From contig JAGTXZ010000011.1 in NCBI GenBank assembly GCA_018398575.1, positions 2,790,001-2,854,000 on the forward strand: 64,000 nucleotides of DNA. The letters are read 5' to 3'. Position 1 is the stretch's first letter. Each line of letters opens with the position of its first letter. A program made the translations under genes and the position numbers. The DNA is from Ampelomyces quisqualis. Taxonomy: Eukaryota; Ascomycota; Dothideomycetes; Pleosporales; Phaeosphaeriaceae. Below the pieces are notes generated by a model, which ran no database searches, had not been told where the DNA came from, and was given only the letters and a program-made list of their open reading frames with translations. Positions 21,194 through 33,927 of the stretch are shown here, piece by piece.

Positions 21194-24100
21194 TATAGCA
21201 ACTAATTACAACTCTAAATTCCTATTAGCCTAGGCCTTAAGAGGCTGCGCACCTGCGCATACACCTACGCTCTTCTATAGTCCTTATAACCTAGGAATTG
21301 CAGAAACTTAATAGTCTAACAAGTGTTTAGCAAGCTGCTACAGTTCTCTTTAGAATATAATTAGTATCTATTCTAAGGACATAGAGTTAATACTCTAAGA
21401 TTAGAGGAACAGAAAGTAGGACCTAGAGCAACGCCTATCTAAAGTACCTAGATTAGCTACTACTAGAACTAAGTTAGAAAGGGGATTAAGCAGACTCTAA
21501 AAAGCAGAGCAATAGCTAAAGGAGCAAGACGCAAGCTGTAGCTAAAGCTATATTAGGCTAAGTAAAAGCGCAAAGTTATTGCGCCCTACTAAGTATATAG
21601 TATACTAAGAAAGTCCTAGAGCACAGACAGCAGAAACAACTAAGAGTAGACTAAGGAAGACATTAAAACAGGCAGTTAAGAGGAAGAGAAAATTAACAAT
21701 TGCTTAGACAGCGAGTATAAAGAAATTAGGAAGAAATTAGTAGACTTTACAACAGAAGCGCTATTAGACACTAGAAAAGCTTAAGCCTTTAGTTTTTTAG
21801 TAACCCTACACAAAGTAGCAACTTTAATCTTAGTCTTTTAGGCTATTGCTCTTCTTTAGTTTATTTAAATAAGCTCTAACTACTGTTTAGGCAGCCTACA
21901 AAAGCAACGTAGAGACAACACAGAACTGCTTAACAGCACATTAAGCTGTTAACGCCTTAAATACTTTAATAGACAAGAAGCTCTACTACTAACGCTTGTA
22001 GAGTTAATAAGAGAAGCTAGCGCAAATATAAGTAGTGCGCTAGAGGAGTAGGCTAAACAGCTATTAGAAGGGTACTCTAGGCGCAGAAGTATAGGCTAAG
22101 ATAACTTAATGTTAAGGGCCCTTTAGATGCTAGTAGAGTCTTTTAACTAAGTGCAGCCTCTATTATACACAACGCAGTTGCTATCCTACCTAGTAGAGAA
22201 TATGCTGTTATTTGATAGTACTAACGTTACAGACTTTCTAGAGCGTTTTAAGGACTTCTTAAAGTACTATAGCTTTACAGACTAGATAATAATTAACAGA
22301 CTAGTAGCCTACTGTAAGCTAAGACAGAGGACTATTATACAGGCGTCTAAAGAGTATATAGAAGCCTAGGACAACTACTTATAGAGAGAGCTCTGTAATA
22401 GCCTCTAACGACGCTTTAGAAATAATAACAAAAGTTAACAGAAAGAGCGTGTAGAGTACTTTAAACACTAGCTAGGTTAGTGCTAAATAAGATTAGACCT
22501 AAAGATTAGAGACTATCTACAAGACTTTTAAATCTGCAGTAAAAGGTGTATTAAAGCAGGCACTATTAATAAGGACTGTTGCAGCTACTACCTTGTTAAG
22601 AGACTGCTGCTCTAACACGCAACAAAGATCCTAGAGAAGTTTAGCCTAAAAATAGACACCCTAAAGGACTTTAAGTACAAAAAGATCTAAGACTACCTAG
22701 TAAAGCGCCTAGAAGTAGAGGAAGAAGCGCGTATGTTAAATCTAGCAGAAGCTATAAAAGCCTTTAAACTAGAGGTAGAGTTTAAAGTAGAACTAGTAGC
22801 TAAACAACTATTAGCCCTACTGCAGCAAAACAACTTTAAACCTAGAATTAAGCTAGGAATAAACTTCTAACCTGCTACCCTTTAGTTGCTAACAAAGAGC
22901 ACTCTATCTAGAAACTAGCGCAAGCAAGCTTCTCTTAGTGCAGCGCCTACAAAGAACAAAGTAGATAACCTTGTAGATAAGATACTACAGCTTAGGCTTA
23001 ACTAAATAACTATTAAGCAGCAGCTATAGAGCATGCAATAGACTCTTTGCAAAGCAGAGCTTATAAACAACCTAGTTATTTATGCCTTAGTTTGCAAGCA
23101 AACTAAAGAGTAGTTAGAAGCCCTGCAACTGTACATGCCTTAGCTAGCTCTATAGAACTAGAGCTATTAGAACTACAGGCAACAGCAGCAAGTATAGAGA
23201 AATAACAACTATTAGCGCAACAGCTAGAACTATAGCTACTTAAACAACAATTAGAGTTACTAGCAGGGACGTCCTAGCAGAGGACTACTAAGCAGCTTTA
23301 GGATAAATTGTTAGGTTTATAATAAGACAGGGCATTTAAAGCAAGACTGCCTAACACTAAGAGGCTTTATTACTAACAGCTAGTGCTTCCTTAACAAATG
23401 CAACATACTCTAATAGGGGACGCCTAACAACCTACAGGGCTAAGTTACTAGCCTTAGCAACGCACAATAGGCTAAGACTATTTTAGCTAAGATTAAGAAA
23501 CGCTTTCTAAAACGTAACGTTAACTCTCTTAAGGTTAAATCTAAGTTTATAGGCAGACCTAGTCCTTCTATTCCTATTAAGAACAACGCAGTCTCTATAC
23601 AGTTAGTACCTAACACCTTAAGAGCATTATTAGAAGCAAACTATAATAAGTATTAGGACATGTTAGACTACCTTACAACTAAATCTAAGGAACTTCTTAC
23701 TAACAGCAGCTTAGTATTAGCTGCAGTTATTAGCTAAAACTAAGTAAAGCGTAGTAACAGTTAGCCTATATACAGTTAGGTTTAGGTTTAGAAACTACCT
23801 TAGAAACTAGTTAATAGGATCCTGCACTTAAAAGGTTATAGGGACAGAGATAACAGCTACTTTATAAGCAAGAAGCTAGGCTAAGACTACTTAGTTTAAT
23901 TTGCGAGCAACAATAGATTAGAAGATATAGAAATAAGAGATGTTACCTAACTAACTAAAGAGCTGTTAAAGCCTACCTACGCAGTAGAGCAAAAGGAAAG
24001 GAACCTAAAGAAGCAGTAGCTAGTCTAGAAGTTTAAGGCTAATGCCTAATTAGTTATCTAACGTATCTTTAACACCCTAGTTCTATTACTACTTAAGACT

Positions 24101-27100
24101 GTTATTAGCAACATGCTAGAGGTTAAGAAGAAACTGTTCTAAGTAAGCTACACGCTAGCTGAGTTTAAGGACCTTTTAGTTGCTCTAACACGCTACACAA
24201 CAGTTAAAAGCGCTAACAAAGACTTAGATAGAGACTAACCTACTATAAGTGCTAGTGTTAACTTGCTAACCTAAGGCTTACTCCTAGACTACGTGCTAGT
24301 TAAGGCAGTAAACAGAAAAGTAAGTAAGTACTTTAGTATTAATGCTAAACACTAGTTAGACCTAGAGATTAGCTAGATTAAAAGGTACATCTAACGCAAT
24401 AAAGAACTAGGCCTTAAGCTTACTGCTAACAAGGACTTCTGCAAGCCTACTTACTGTTAAAGGGAGTATAATTAAGCCTTAGGCGTAGAGCACCTTAGGA
24501 GAGAGTGCCTAAAAGTACCTATTAACATTAAAGGGACCTAGTTTCTTAGCCTTATTAACTCTAGCGCAGAGCTTAACACTATAAAAAGAGAAATAGCAGA
24601 ACAAGCTATGCTTCTGATTACATCTCTACTAAAGAGTATAAGAACTGCAAAAATAGTAGCAGCAAACAGTTTAACTAAAAGGTTCTTAGGTATTGTATAG
24701 AAAGTACCTATTACTATTAAGAGGATTAAAATCTGCACTAGCTTCTTTATCCTTAAGGAGTGCACGAACCTAATTATCCTAGGCAATCCCTTTCTAACAG
24801 ACGCTTAAGCCAGAATTAAGTACACTACTAATAGGCTAACCTACTGCTAAATCTTTAGCAAGGATAGTAAACATAGTACAAGATTTGTGTACACAAGAGG
24901 CAATTAGATTAACGCGCCAGGACTCTACTCTAGGCCTCTTGTAAGAAACGTTAGGGGAGTGTAATTGCTAGCGTTTTACTCCTATCTAAACCTATTGCAT
25001 AGCTAGACCAGAACTATTAATTAAACTTAACATAGCTTTAACTAGACTCTAATACTCTAAGCAATAATTAGCTAGCAATAAAGTTAGCAACAGAGTAGCT
25101 CTAACAGAAATCTTTATTACTAATTATTCTCTTAGAAACACAGTTCTTCTAGTAGCTAGGTGTAGGTACTATAGGCGCAGGGCCTAATAGATCTATTATT
25201 ATTAGTAACAGCAATAGAATATACATACTTGTTAGCAACAGCGTAAGCTACTACTCTTAAAATATTATAGCAAGTGTTGTAAGGCAGCTCCCTTAGAGTC
25301 TTAGAATTAATATTAGTGCTAAGAGCTTCTAAAAGCAAGAGCTTAGTAAAACAACTAGCAAGAAGAAGTTACCTATTAAAGTAATAACAATTTAGCTAAA
25401 GCGCACAACTAATCTACAATTAAACAACGTCTTCTTTAACGTTAGCACTTTACACAAGCAAAAAGCTTAAAAGGTCTAGCTAGTAGATAACTTAGGACAG
25501 GCTCTAAGAGATATTAGCAGGTATAAAGATTAGAAAGAGCGTGCGCGCATTTAACAGGTACCAAATAAGAAGAACGCTCTATTCTTAAGCTACTTTAAGC
25601 TACAATACGCAAAGTTCTCTAGAGGCACAAGGCTTACGTTAGAACGCCTGTTAAAAATAAAGATCTCCCTAGATCTGCTCCTATAAGAACAAGCCATGCT
25701 AGAGAAGCTACTGTACTAACAGAAAGCTGCTCTAGCCTAGGACTTTAGTAAATTAGGACAGGTTAGCTATAAGGTAGTACTCCTAATCAAAATTAACACT
25801 ATTCCTTACAAGGCGTAGCAAGCTAATCAATTCCTTATTCCCTAAAAACTTAGAGAAGTAGTAGTTAAAATAGTACAGGAGCAGATTAACTAAGAAGCTC
25901 TTAAACTATGCAGAAGTTAATACTAAAACCTATAGTTTCTAGTAGCTAAGAAAGACAAAGGATATCAGCTTATTAACAATGCGCAAAAGATTAATAAGGT
26001 TACAATTTGTAACACAAACCTACTACCTAATCTAGATAAATTTGCAGAAGATTTTACTAGTTGCGTAATTATAAGCTTACTCAATTTCTTCTTAGAATAC
26101 AACTAAGTAGAGCTGCACAAGGACTCCTAAGACATAACAGCGTTCTATACACTTATTAGACTAGTACACTAGTGCACACTACCTATAGGTACAATAAATT
26201 CTGTTGCTAAATTTGTACGCGTTATAACTAAAATATGCTAAGATTACATTCTAAAGCGCTACAGACCTTACTTAGATAACATTTGCATTAAGGGACTAAA
26301 GTTCTACTATAACAGAACAGAAATTAAACTAGGTATTAGAAAGTACGTTGCAGAGCATCTCTGCAATATAGACGCTGTTCTAGCAGACATTAAGCGCGCA
26401 GGGGCTACAATATTAGGCTACAAATTAGACTTCTAATTATACGTCTATAATTGTAGTAGGCTATTATGTTAACGCTGCTAGCTAATATCCTAACTATAAG
26501 AAAATTAAGAAGATACTCTCTTAGCTGCTCTGTAGAGACTAAAAAGACATTTAAATGTTTATTAGCATATGCGTGTATTATAAAGTGTAGATTAAGCGTT
26601 TTAGCATTATTTTAGAACTGCTATTCTGCCTGCTACGCAAAAATGCGCCCTTTAAGTAGTCCTTAGAACAGTAGGGCGCAATAGATAAATTAAAGCGCGC
26701 GCTAAGTTCTACACTAGCGCTTATCTCTATCTCTTATAACAAGCTGTTACTTCTAATTGTTATGTCTGTTAATAGTAGTTAAAAGGGTTAGGGCGCAGTT
26801 CTTATACAGCTAGATCTAAAGGGTTATTAGCACCCTATTTAGTACAAAAGTAGAGTTTAGTCTAAGTCTAAACAAAATTAAGACTTAGGAAAATACAAAT
26901 GTAAAGCCTTACTCCTAGCGCTAAAGAAGTTTTAGACCTACCTGTACAGAGTAGAGTTTGTTGTAGAAACAGACGCAAAGACGCTAGTTGCACAGCTTTA
27001 GCAAAGTGTAACTAACTTGCTAAGAGCCCTTATTATATAGTAGCTAGCGCTTCTTAATATGTAAGAATTTAACATAGTCTATATTAAAGGCAAGAGAAAC

Positions 27101-28989
27101 GTAGTAGCTAACGCTCTTTTAAGAAGACCTAAGAAACTAGAGTAGAAGCTACCTAATAAGCTAGAGGAAGACATTAAAGACTTTATTAACGCTTATTTGA
27201 ATTTGGTACAGCTTGCTATTGCTCTATACCTGCGCGCAGCCAACCTATGTTATAGCAGCTGTAAAGCTAATCTTAGCTTCAAAGACTAACTATTAGATAA
27301 AGCCTATAACAAAGAATCTTAGGCTTAGGCTTGTTAGATTCTATTCTACTATTAGCCTAATAGTCTTTTAAGAGCTAAAATAAAAAAATTTACAAGGAGA
27401 GCACTTAAATTAACAGTAAGAGAAAGGCATCTGTTCTTAATACTAACTAGAGGGCGCCTGCTGCAGCAAATTGTAGATAAACCTAATAAACGTTTAGCTA
27501 TTATTAAAGCTATGCATAATAAAGCAGGACACTGTAGAAAGAAAGGCACATAGCGCAAAGTTTAGGCACGTTATTATTAGAAAGGATAATATAAGGATAT
27601 TAAGTCCTACGTTAAGTTATGCTTAGAGTGTTAAGTACACGCCTTAGCAATAGTTTAAGAGAAACTCTAGCTAACAACTCCTCTAATAATGCTCTTTGGC
27701 TAGATATCTATAGACGTAGTCTATATACCTCTAGCTAGAGGCAAGAAGTTTTTTGTAGTAGCCTAATGCACTATAACGCAGTAGGCTAAAGCTAAAGCCC
27801 TATTGAACGCAGACTTAGCATCTATTGTTAAGTTTCTAGAAAGAAAAGTCTTCTACTAATAGGGCCTACTACTTAAAATTTTAGTTAATAGAGGGCCTAA
27901 AAACAAGCATCTACTAATTGACTTGCAACAGCAATTTGGAATCTATAGAGTAGTAGCTAGCGCCTATTATCTACAGGGTTAAGGCTTAATTAAACAAGGA
28001 CACGCGCTAATAGTAGATGCCTTAAAGAAGCTTAGCACAATATAGGTTAACTACTTAGACTACGTTCTATAGGCTGATTAGACTAGTGTTAAGCGTGCAA
28101 CTAGAGAGACCCTAGCGTTTCTTACATATAGTCGCGAGTACGTACTGCCTATTAAATTGTGTATACTAACCTAGCAGACTTTACTCTAGAAAGAAGTAAC
28201 TAATACTGCTTTGCTCCTAGCTATAAGGGCTTGTTAATTTAAAAAGAGAGATATTAGGTTGCAAGAATCTATTGCTAGAATAGTCTAACTAAGAAATAAC
28301 AACAAGAACTACTTTAATAAGAACAGAGTTACTAGAGCAGACAAACTAAAGGTTAGCGACTTAGTTCTGCTTAGGGATTCTTACTACAACAACAACTGAT
28401 TAGTGCTTAGCAAGTTTCTTCTAAAGTAGTAGGAGCTATTTAGAATATATAAAGTTAGAGAGAAGAGGTAGTATAACCTTAAGGAGCTTAATAGAGCACT
28501 GTTTTAAAGCTACACGCTAGGCAACAGGTTAAAGAAGTTCTATTAGCGCACAGAAATAGAACTAAAGCTTATTAACAAGAACCTATCTACTAACAAGACT
28601 AAAGACTAGGTGCTCCCTAGCTATAGGCAGGACATTCTACAACTAGTAGGAGAATTAGTAGCGCGCTAGTGTTCTAAGAGGCTTAAGAACGCTACTAAGG
28701 TAGATAAGGATAAAAATTTAGATTTAGAATAATTAGCAGAGATGCGCTAAAGAGCTGTTAGAGTGCGCATTGTTAAAAACCTAAACTTTAACAGATCTAA
28801 ATACAAAGTTGTTAGAATAGCTTTAAAGTATCTATAAGAACAAAAATAGATAGCAAAAAAAGGTACATAACAGACGCAGTTTACAATAATCCTACTAGCT
28901 ATCTAAAGCAACACTATTAAAACAAGCCTACGCATTTACTATTTAGAAGCTATATTAGCGCTACGCTACAAGGCATGTAAGCCTAAACT

Positions 28990-31900
28990 TCTGAATATAC
29001 TAAAGCTTTAAAAGAAGCGGCAGTATTATTGCTAGTATTAACAGGTACATTAACGTTAACCTTTATCTTATCTCTATTATTAACATTATTCTTAGCAACA
29101 GTATCTATAGACTTACTAGCCTTATCTTTAGACCTAGATTTAGAATCTAGTTTAACAGCCTAACTGGGATTAAAATTAGAGTTGCTATTATTAGAAAGCT
29201 CTAGCAACTCTTTAGTTACGCAAGACCTTCTACTACAATAGCTCTTGTTATTAGCTGTATTACGCAGCAGCCTACTCTAAATAAACAAACTCTAATTAAA
29301 CTTTACAGTAGCCTAGCAGGTTAAAACAAGAAACTAAGATTAAGACGCATATTCCCTAACACTCTATGCAGCAGAAATAGGCAGTGTTAGCAGGATGTCG
29401 TAAGCGTCTAGGCTATTTTAATCTATAGATTGCTTTGAATTACTTAAGTTACTACAATATTAGCGCAATTCTAAATAAGGTTCTAGAGAAAAGAGTTTCT
29501 AAACAGGACTTGGTAACTTACCTATATAAGAACAAGCCTAAAAGCCTATATTATAGAAGCAGTTAGTGTAAGCACTATAGAGCAGCTACTTGCTATTATA
29601 GACAATACTACAACACTTGCTAAAAGCGTATTTGCAATTGCCCTTTGCGCAACAGCTGCAAGGCTAAACGTTATGCTAGCTAGAGTTACGCTAGTAAATG
29701 GGTTTAGGGTACCTGCTTATAGGTAGGGGTTAGGTTAGAGTTAAGCAGAAAGGGGGTAGAGTAGGGTAAAGGTTATATAGAAGCTAGGGTAGAGTAGAGT
29801 AGAGGTTATATAGGGGCTAGGGTAAGGTTTAGGTTAGGTTTCTATAGACCTTAGGTAGAGGTTAGGTTAGGGTACACTATTAGGTACACTGTTTTAATCT
29901 GTGATAAAGACCTATAATAACTCAAGCTAAGACTAAAAAGTAGGTCAAAAAAAATCTTTTTCCTCTAGCCCCTAAGCTAGCCCCTATTATGTTAGACCCT
30001 AACCCAAACCTATTTTTAATTAACCTCTACCTAACCCCTAACTCTCTTTTAGCGTAAATTGATTGGGTAGAGGTTGGGTTAGGTATAGGGTCTTACGTAA
30101 AGGTACTCTACCTTAACCCAATCCCTACCTATTTACTGCTGTAGCTAGAGTCTAGGTATATGCAAGCAGACTAACTGTAATGTAAAATAAGTGTAGCCAA
30201 ATTGTCCTTAAGAAAGTTGCAGCCTATGCCTAAGCAAAAGTAATCCTTAACTAAGATTCTATTAGTCTTTATGTTAAAGGAGTTAAACTAGATAGCTAGC
30301 ATACATCTACTCTCTTCTATAAGCTTAGAAGACAGAGCGCAGTTAACAAGCAGCGGAAAGAAGCTTTCTCTATTGGTTTTAACCTTAAAAAGCATGTGCT
30401 AGAGCTAAGCAATAACCTTGATAGTTATTTAGCTAGACAATATTACTTTAACTATAAATAAATTAGCCTAAATTAGCTAATAAGTTATTTAAATACTACT
30501 TACGCTAGTTATAGATAGCATTATAAGGAGAAGTAACCTTCTTATAGATATACAGCTTAGAAGTCTTATTACTACAATAACTAGGGAAGATTAGCTTTGT
30601 AGGAGATGTCTAAGCAACAGACTAAGGGGCAGGCAAAGAGGCTGTTAGAGTTAGCGTACAATGCTGCGCGATCTAGGCTTAAAGCTCGCTATTACCTATG
30701 CTCTAAGTCTTAGCCAGCTTACTGCAAGCCTAGGGAGTTATTAGAACTTTAATAGATAACTTAGGAAAGCCCAATTTGTTGTTAGAAAAGCCTAGATTAC
30801 TATTAAGAAAGCCTAGGCTATTATTAGAGAAACTAGGCAAAGCCCTAGAGATTAACTGTGCTGCATTATAGAACTTATTGCTAGACTCTAAAGCAATAGT
30901 AATAGGCAAGTATAATAGACGCAGAATAGAACTGCGCAGGCAAGGATTTTAAAGCAACGCGTGTTTAAGCTGCTAAAAAAGCTTATTAATTGTAGCTAGG
31001 GCAGCAGCGTTAGGCAGAGGCAGTAGAGGAGTTGTTAGGAGAGTTTAGAGAGCGGGCGAAATTCTCTTAGCAACCTTAGGCTTAGCAGACAGCTTTCTAA
31101 ACAGCAGCAGCTTAGGCAACAGCCTATACACTACAGCTAAAGCCTTAGCAGCCTTACTAGACAGAAGAAGAGTAGGAGAGTACTATAGGCTGCTCTTAGG
31201 ACTAGGCTATTACCTACAAGGAGATTAAGGAGCAGGCAGAGGCAGCGTTAGGCGCAGCGAGAAACAAATAAGCAGGCGATGTTAAGCAGCAGCGTAGAAA
31301 TCTATGCTAAGTAAGGTAATTAACAGGCTTAGAAAGACAGTATAGGAGTCTAGAAGCAAAGGTAAGGTAGAGTTTTAATAAAAGCCTAAGTAACGCGCAG
31401 TTAAAACAACGCGCCTAACAACGCGCTAGTTAGGTAAGAGAAAAATAACAAATAGCAGTAACAGAGCATTAATTAATTAGAAAATTAGAAAAGAGATAGG
31501 GCCTTTTTTTTGTAGAAGGGGGAGAAAGCAGTGCCCTCTAGTATAGCTATAAACTCTAAAGATGCGTTAAAAGAGGAGAGTTAATTTTACAAAAAAGCTA
31601 CTACAAAAACAAGATCTACAATAGAGAACTCTAATTGTTAAAGAAGTTATTTAGACTACCTAAGCTATTACTTAAGGCATCTATATTAACATCCCTAACT
31701 AATAGATTACTATTGCTAGCTTTTAGGCTAGTATTATTAACGCTACGCTTTACACTAGCTAAAGGCCTACTAACATTAAGCTAAGCTAAAGCCTTATTAA
31801 CAATAGCATTGTTAGTATCCTTCTTAATATCCTTATTAACTACAGCTAACTTAAGATCTAACTAAGCCTTTTTGCAAGGCAACTTCTTAACTTTACAGCC

Positions 31901-33741
31901 CTTTATAGATAGACTAGAAATACAACGCTTGCTAGGAGATAGAGTACCTAAGGGCCCCTTAGAGTTGTAGCTAGCTTTAGAAGAGTTTTTAGAGACCTTG
32001 CTAGCATCAAAGTCTAGGCTTTGACGAGCCTTCTTAGCCAATAACTTTGCAAAATCTAGTAGACTAGACTTGCTTAGAGCTCTAAAGCTACTAAGCTTCT
32101 TTACTAGAGTTAGTAAACTGCAATTGCGCAAGTTCTTAGAAGGCAAGTTGTTAAGAATAAGAAGGCTAGGAGTAATATAGAAGGGCTTAACAGCCCTAGT
32201 GCTCTTAACGCTGCGCAGAATAACTAGAGCGCCTATAAATAATTAGCAAATAACTCTAGAAAAATAACAGAAAAGAATAACTAAAAAGGCGTTAGCTACT
32301 TACAATTTATTAAACACTGCCCTTTAGTAGAAGAGAACAAGTAGTTGCTACAAGTACTATTATTTAGTAGCTTGCTCTAGAACCTAAACTGCATACACAA
32401 GCTAGCAGACTTAAACGTCTAACTAGCCTTTACGCAGCAACTGCACAAGTGCTTAGACTTACCTTTAATAGAAGCTATGTTAATAGCGTAGTTAGTATAG
32501 CTTAGGATTAAGCTCTTAATGCAAGCGTTGTAGATCTTATACTTCTTGGCTCTAGAGTTATCCTTAAGGCTAAAGTAATTGCCTAGAGTAGAAAGCAACT
32601 TATTAATATACAGAGGCCTATTAGTCTTAACAACTAAGCTTACTTACTTAGCTCCTGAATAAGGGCTAACAGCAAGCAGTAGCAGATAAGGCCTAAAAGT
32701 TTTCCCTGCAGACTTAAGGGCAACAAAGACTAACTAGAGCTTAGTAATAAAAGGGCAGCTTAGCTTTCTATTCTTGTTTAATTTAACTAGCGCAAATGTT
32801 AGTACACGTTTAGCTTAACTTATTAATAAACTAGCACTTACTCTAGTTAATTACATTACTGTAGCCAGAACAGTTAACTAGGTATCTGTAAACTAGAAAG
32901 CAAGTATCCTTATTAGGCTTAGGAACAAGCTTGTTCTTTATTATAGCTTGAAGATAAAGGCAGCGTGCGACTAAGAGGCTAAGGAAGTGTTAGGCACGTA
33001 TATTAGGAAAATTCTAATTAACTAAAGGCAAGGCGTTAACTAAGCAACTATTAGCAACAGCTAAGCTAGGAACTTAGAGACTTAAAAGTAAAAATGCGCT
33101 AAATTACAGAAAGAGGTAACTAAGTAGGTAAGAGAGCAGAGTGTACGCTAGAGCAAAGTAGTGTAGCTGCGTGCAGATAAGTTACCTTAAAAGCAAATAG
33201 AGGTAGTAAGGTAGGAGAGTAATAAGCAGACAATGCAAACTAAGCTAGAGCTAGTTAAAACGCCTAGTAACAAGGTAGAGAAGTTAAGCAGCTAATTGCA
33301 GTATAGCAGTAGTAAGGTTGTGCGTTAGGCAAGTTAAGAGAGAGAGAGGCGTAGAGCAAAGTAGCTAAAAAGAGAGTAGAGCTAAAAGGCAAGGTAAATT
33401 TAGTTAACGCAAGACTTGTTATAATAGAAGTAGTTTAAAGCGTTTACAGTCGCAACGCAAGTCTGCCTAGGTAACGCCTCTATAATACTAGGTAAAGTTA
33501 GAATAACGTAGGCTAATAGCACTTTAGCGTTTAGGTAAGAGAGTTAGATAGTAACGTAAGGAGACAAGAAAAGATTGTAAATAGGCACTGCTCCTTTACT
33601 AAAGGCCTGTTAGTAACTACTTTAGCATTACAAAAAGTTTAGAGTTGTTTTTCCTTAGGAGTTAGTCCTTTTATTTAAGCACTTTAGTTTTATGTTTAGT
33701 ATAAAAGAGAAGGAGCCTCTTTCTATAGATTAGGGGAGGGA
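28990..33741 (-). pseudogene. Extra 3' region of element 1 with antisense coding relics
   Basis: Downstream of integrase the minus strand shows long readings broken mainly by TAG and TAA, notably about 29220-29040 (Asn/Lys/Ser-rich) and about 32450-31600 (Lys/Ser/Leu-rich, with a Cys-rich stretch near 32400; 31862-32146 is fully open for 94 codons). The sense of the reading is supported by the low stop density in one minus frame against all others. Extra antisense ORFs between pol and the 3' LTR are known in some plant and fungal Ty3 elements. The product is not recognised. A second element inserted in the same place is an alternative. Confidence 0.4.
29720..30131. mobile_element. Small inverted-repeat element with telomere-like words, not RIP-mutated
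   Basis: An 18-bp imperfect inverted repeat, TAGGTAGGG[G/A]TT[A/G]GGTTA, lies at 29720-29737 and inverted at 30114-30131. The interior is rich in GGTTAGGGT-like words on the left and ACCCTAACC-like words on the right. TCA, CCA, TGA and TGG are present in its central and right part (for example near 29930 and 30065-30120), unlike the surrounding retrotransposon, so it inserted after the decay of element 1 or was too short to be recognised. No ORF is seen. The exact ends and target duplication are uncertain. Confidence 0.5.
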
Positions 33742-33927
33742 TGTAGTAAAGTAACATAGGAAGTAAGTCTAAAGGACGCTTAGGGCACAGCTAAGGGTAT
33801 AGACAAGATACAATAGCTAAAGGGCTATTAGAGGACAGAACAACCTACAACATACACACCTAATAATAATATATTTAATTATACATTAAATCTGATAGGC
33901 CTTAGAGGTAAACAACGCTCTACTACA
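33742..33927 (+). repeat. 3' LTR of element 1
   Basis: 186 bp, same ends as the 5' copy. It follows a GGGGAGGGA polypurine tract at 33733-33741 and is followed by GTAT, matching the bases before the 5' LTR. Confidence 0.93.

Larger units (their letters stand above)
21008..33927 (+). mobile_element. Inactivated Ty3/gypsy LTR retrotransposon (element 1, 12.9 kb)
   Basis: Bounded by 186-bp direct LTRs starting TGTAGTA and ending TACTACA, flanked by GTAT on both sides (4-bp target duplication). A purine-rich GGGGAGGGA precedes the 3' LTR. Interrupted reading on the + strand shows a gag-like block around 22190-22700, reverse transcriptase around 25780-26440, RNase H around 26760-27010, and integrase from about 27490 with the HHCC finger and then the core. 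The order RT, RNase H, integrase marks Ty3/gypsy. Dozens of TAG and TAA codons break every domain, so it is dead. About 4.7 kb of additional sequence between the end of pol and the 3' LTR makes it much longer than usual and includes antisense coding relics and a younger inverted-repeat insertion. Confidence 0.9.

Noticed and set aside
24538..27558. Short minus-strand ORFs at 24538-24786, 25156-25338 and 27352-27558
   Set aside because: They lie antisense to the decayed pol gene of element 1 and match nothing; expected by chance where TAA/TAG pressure falls on the other strand.
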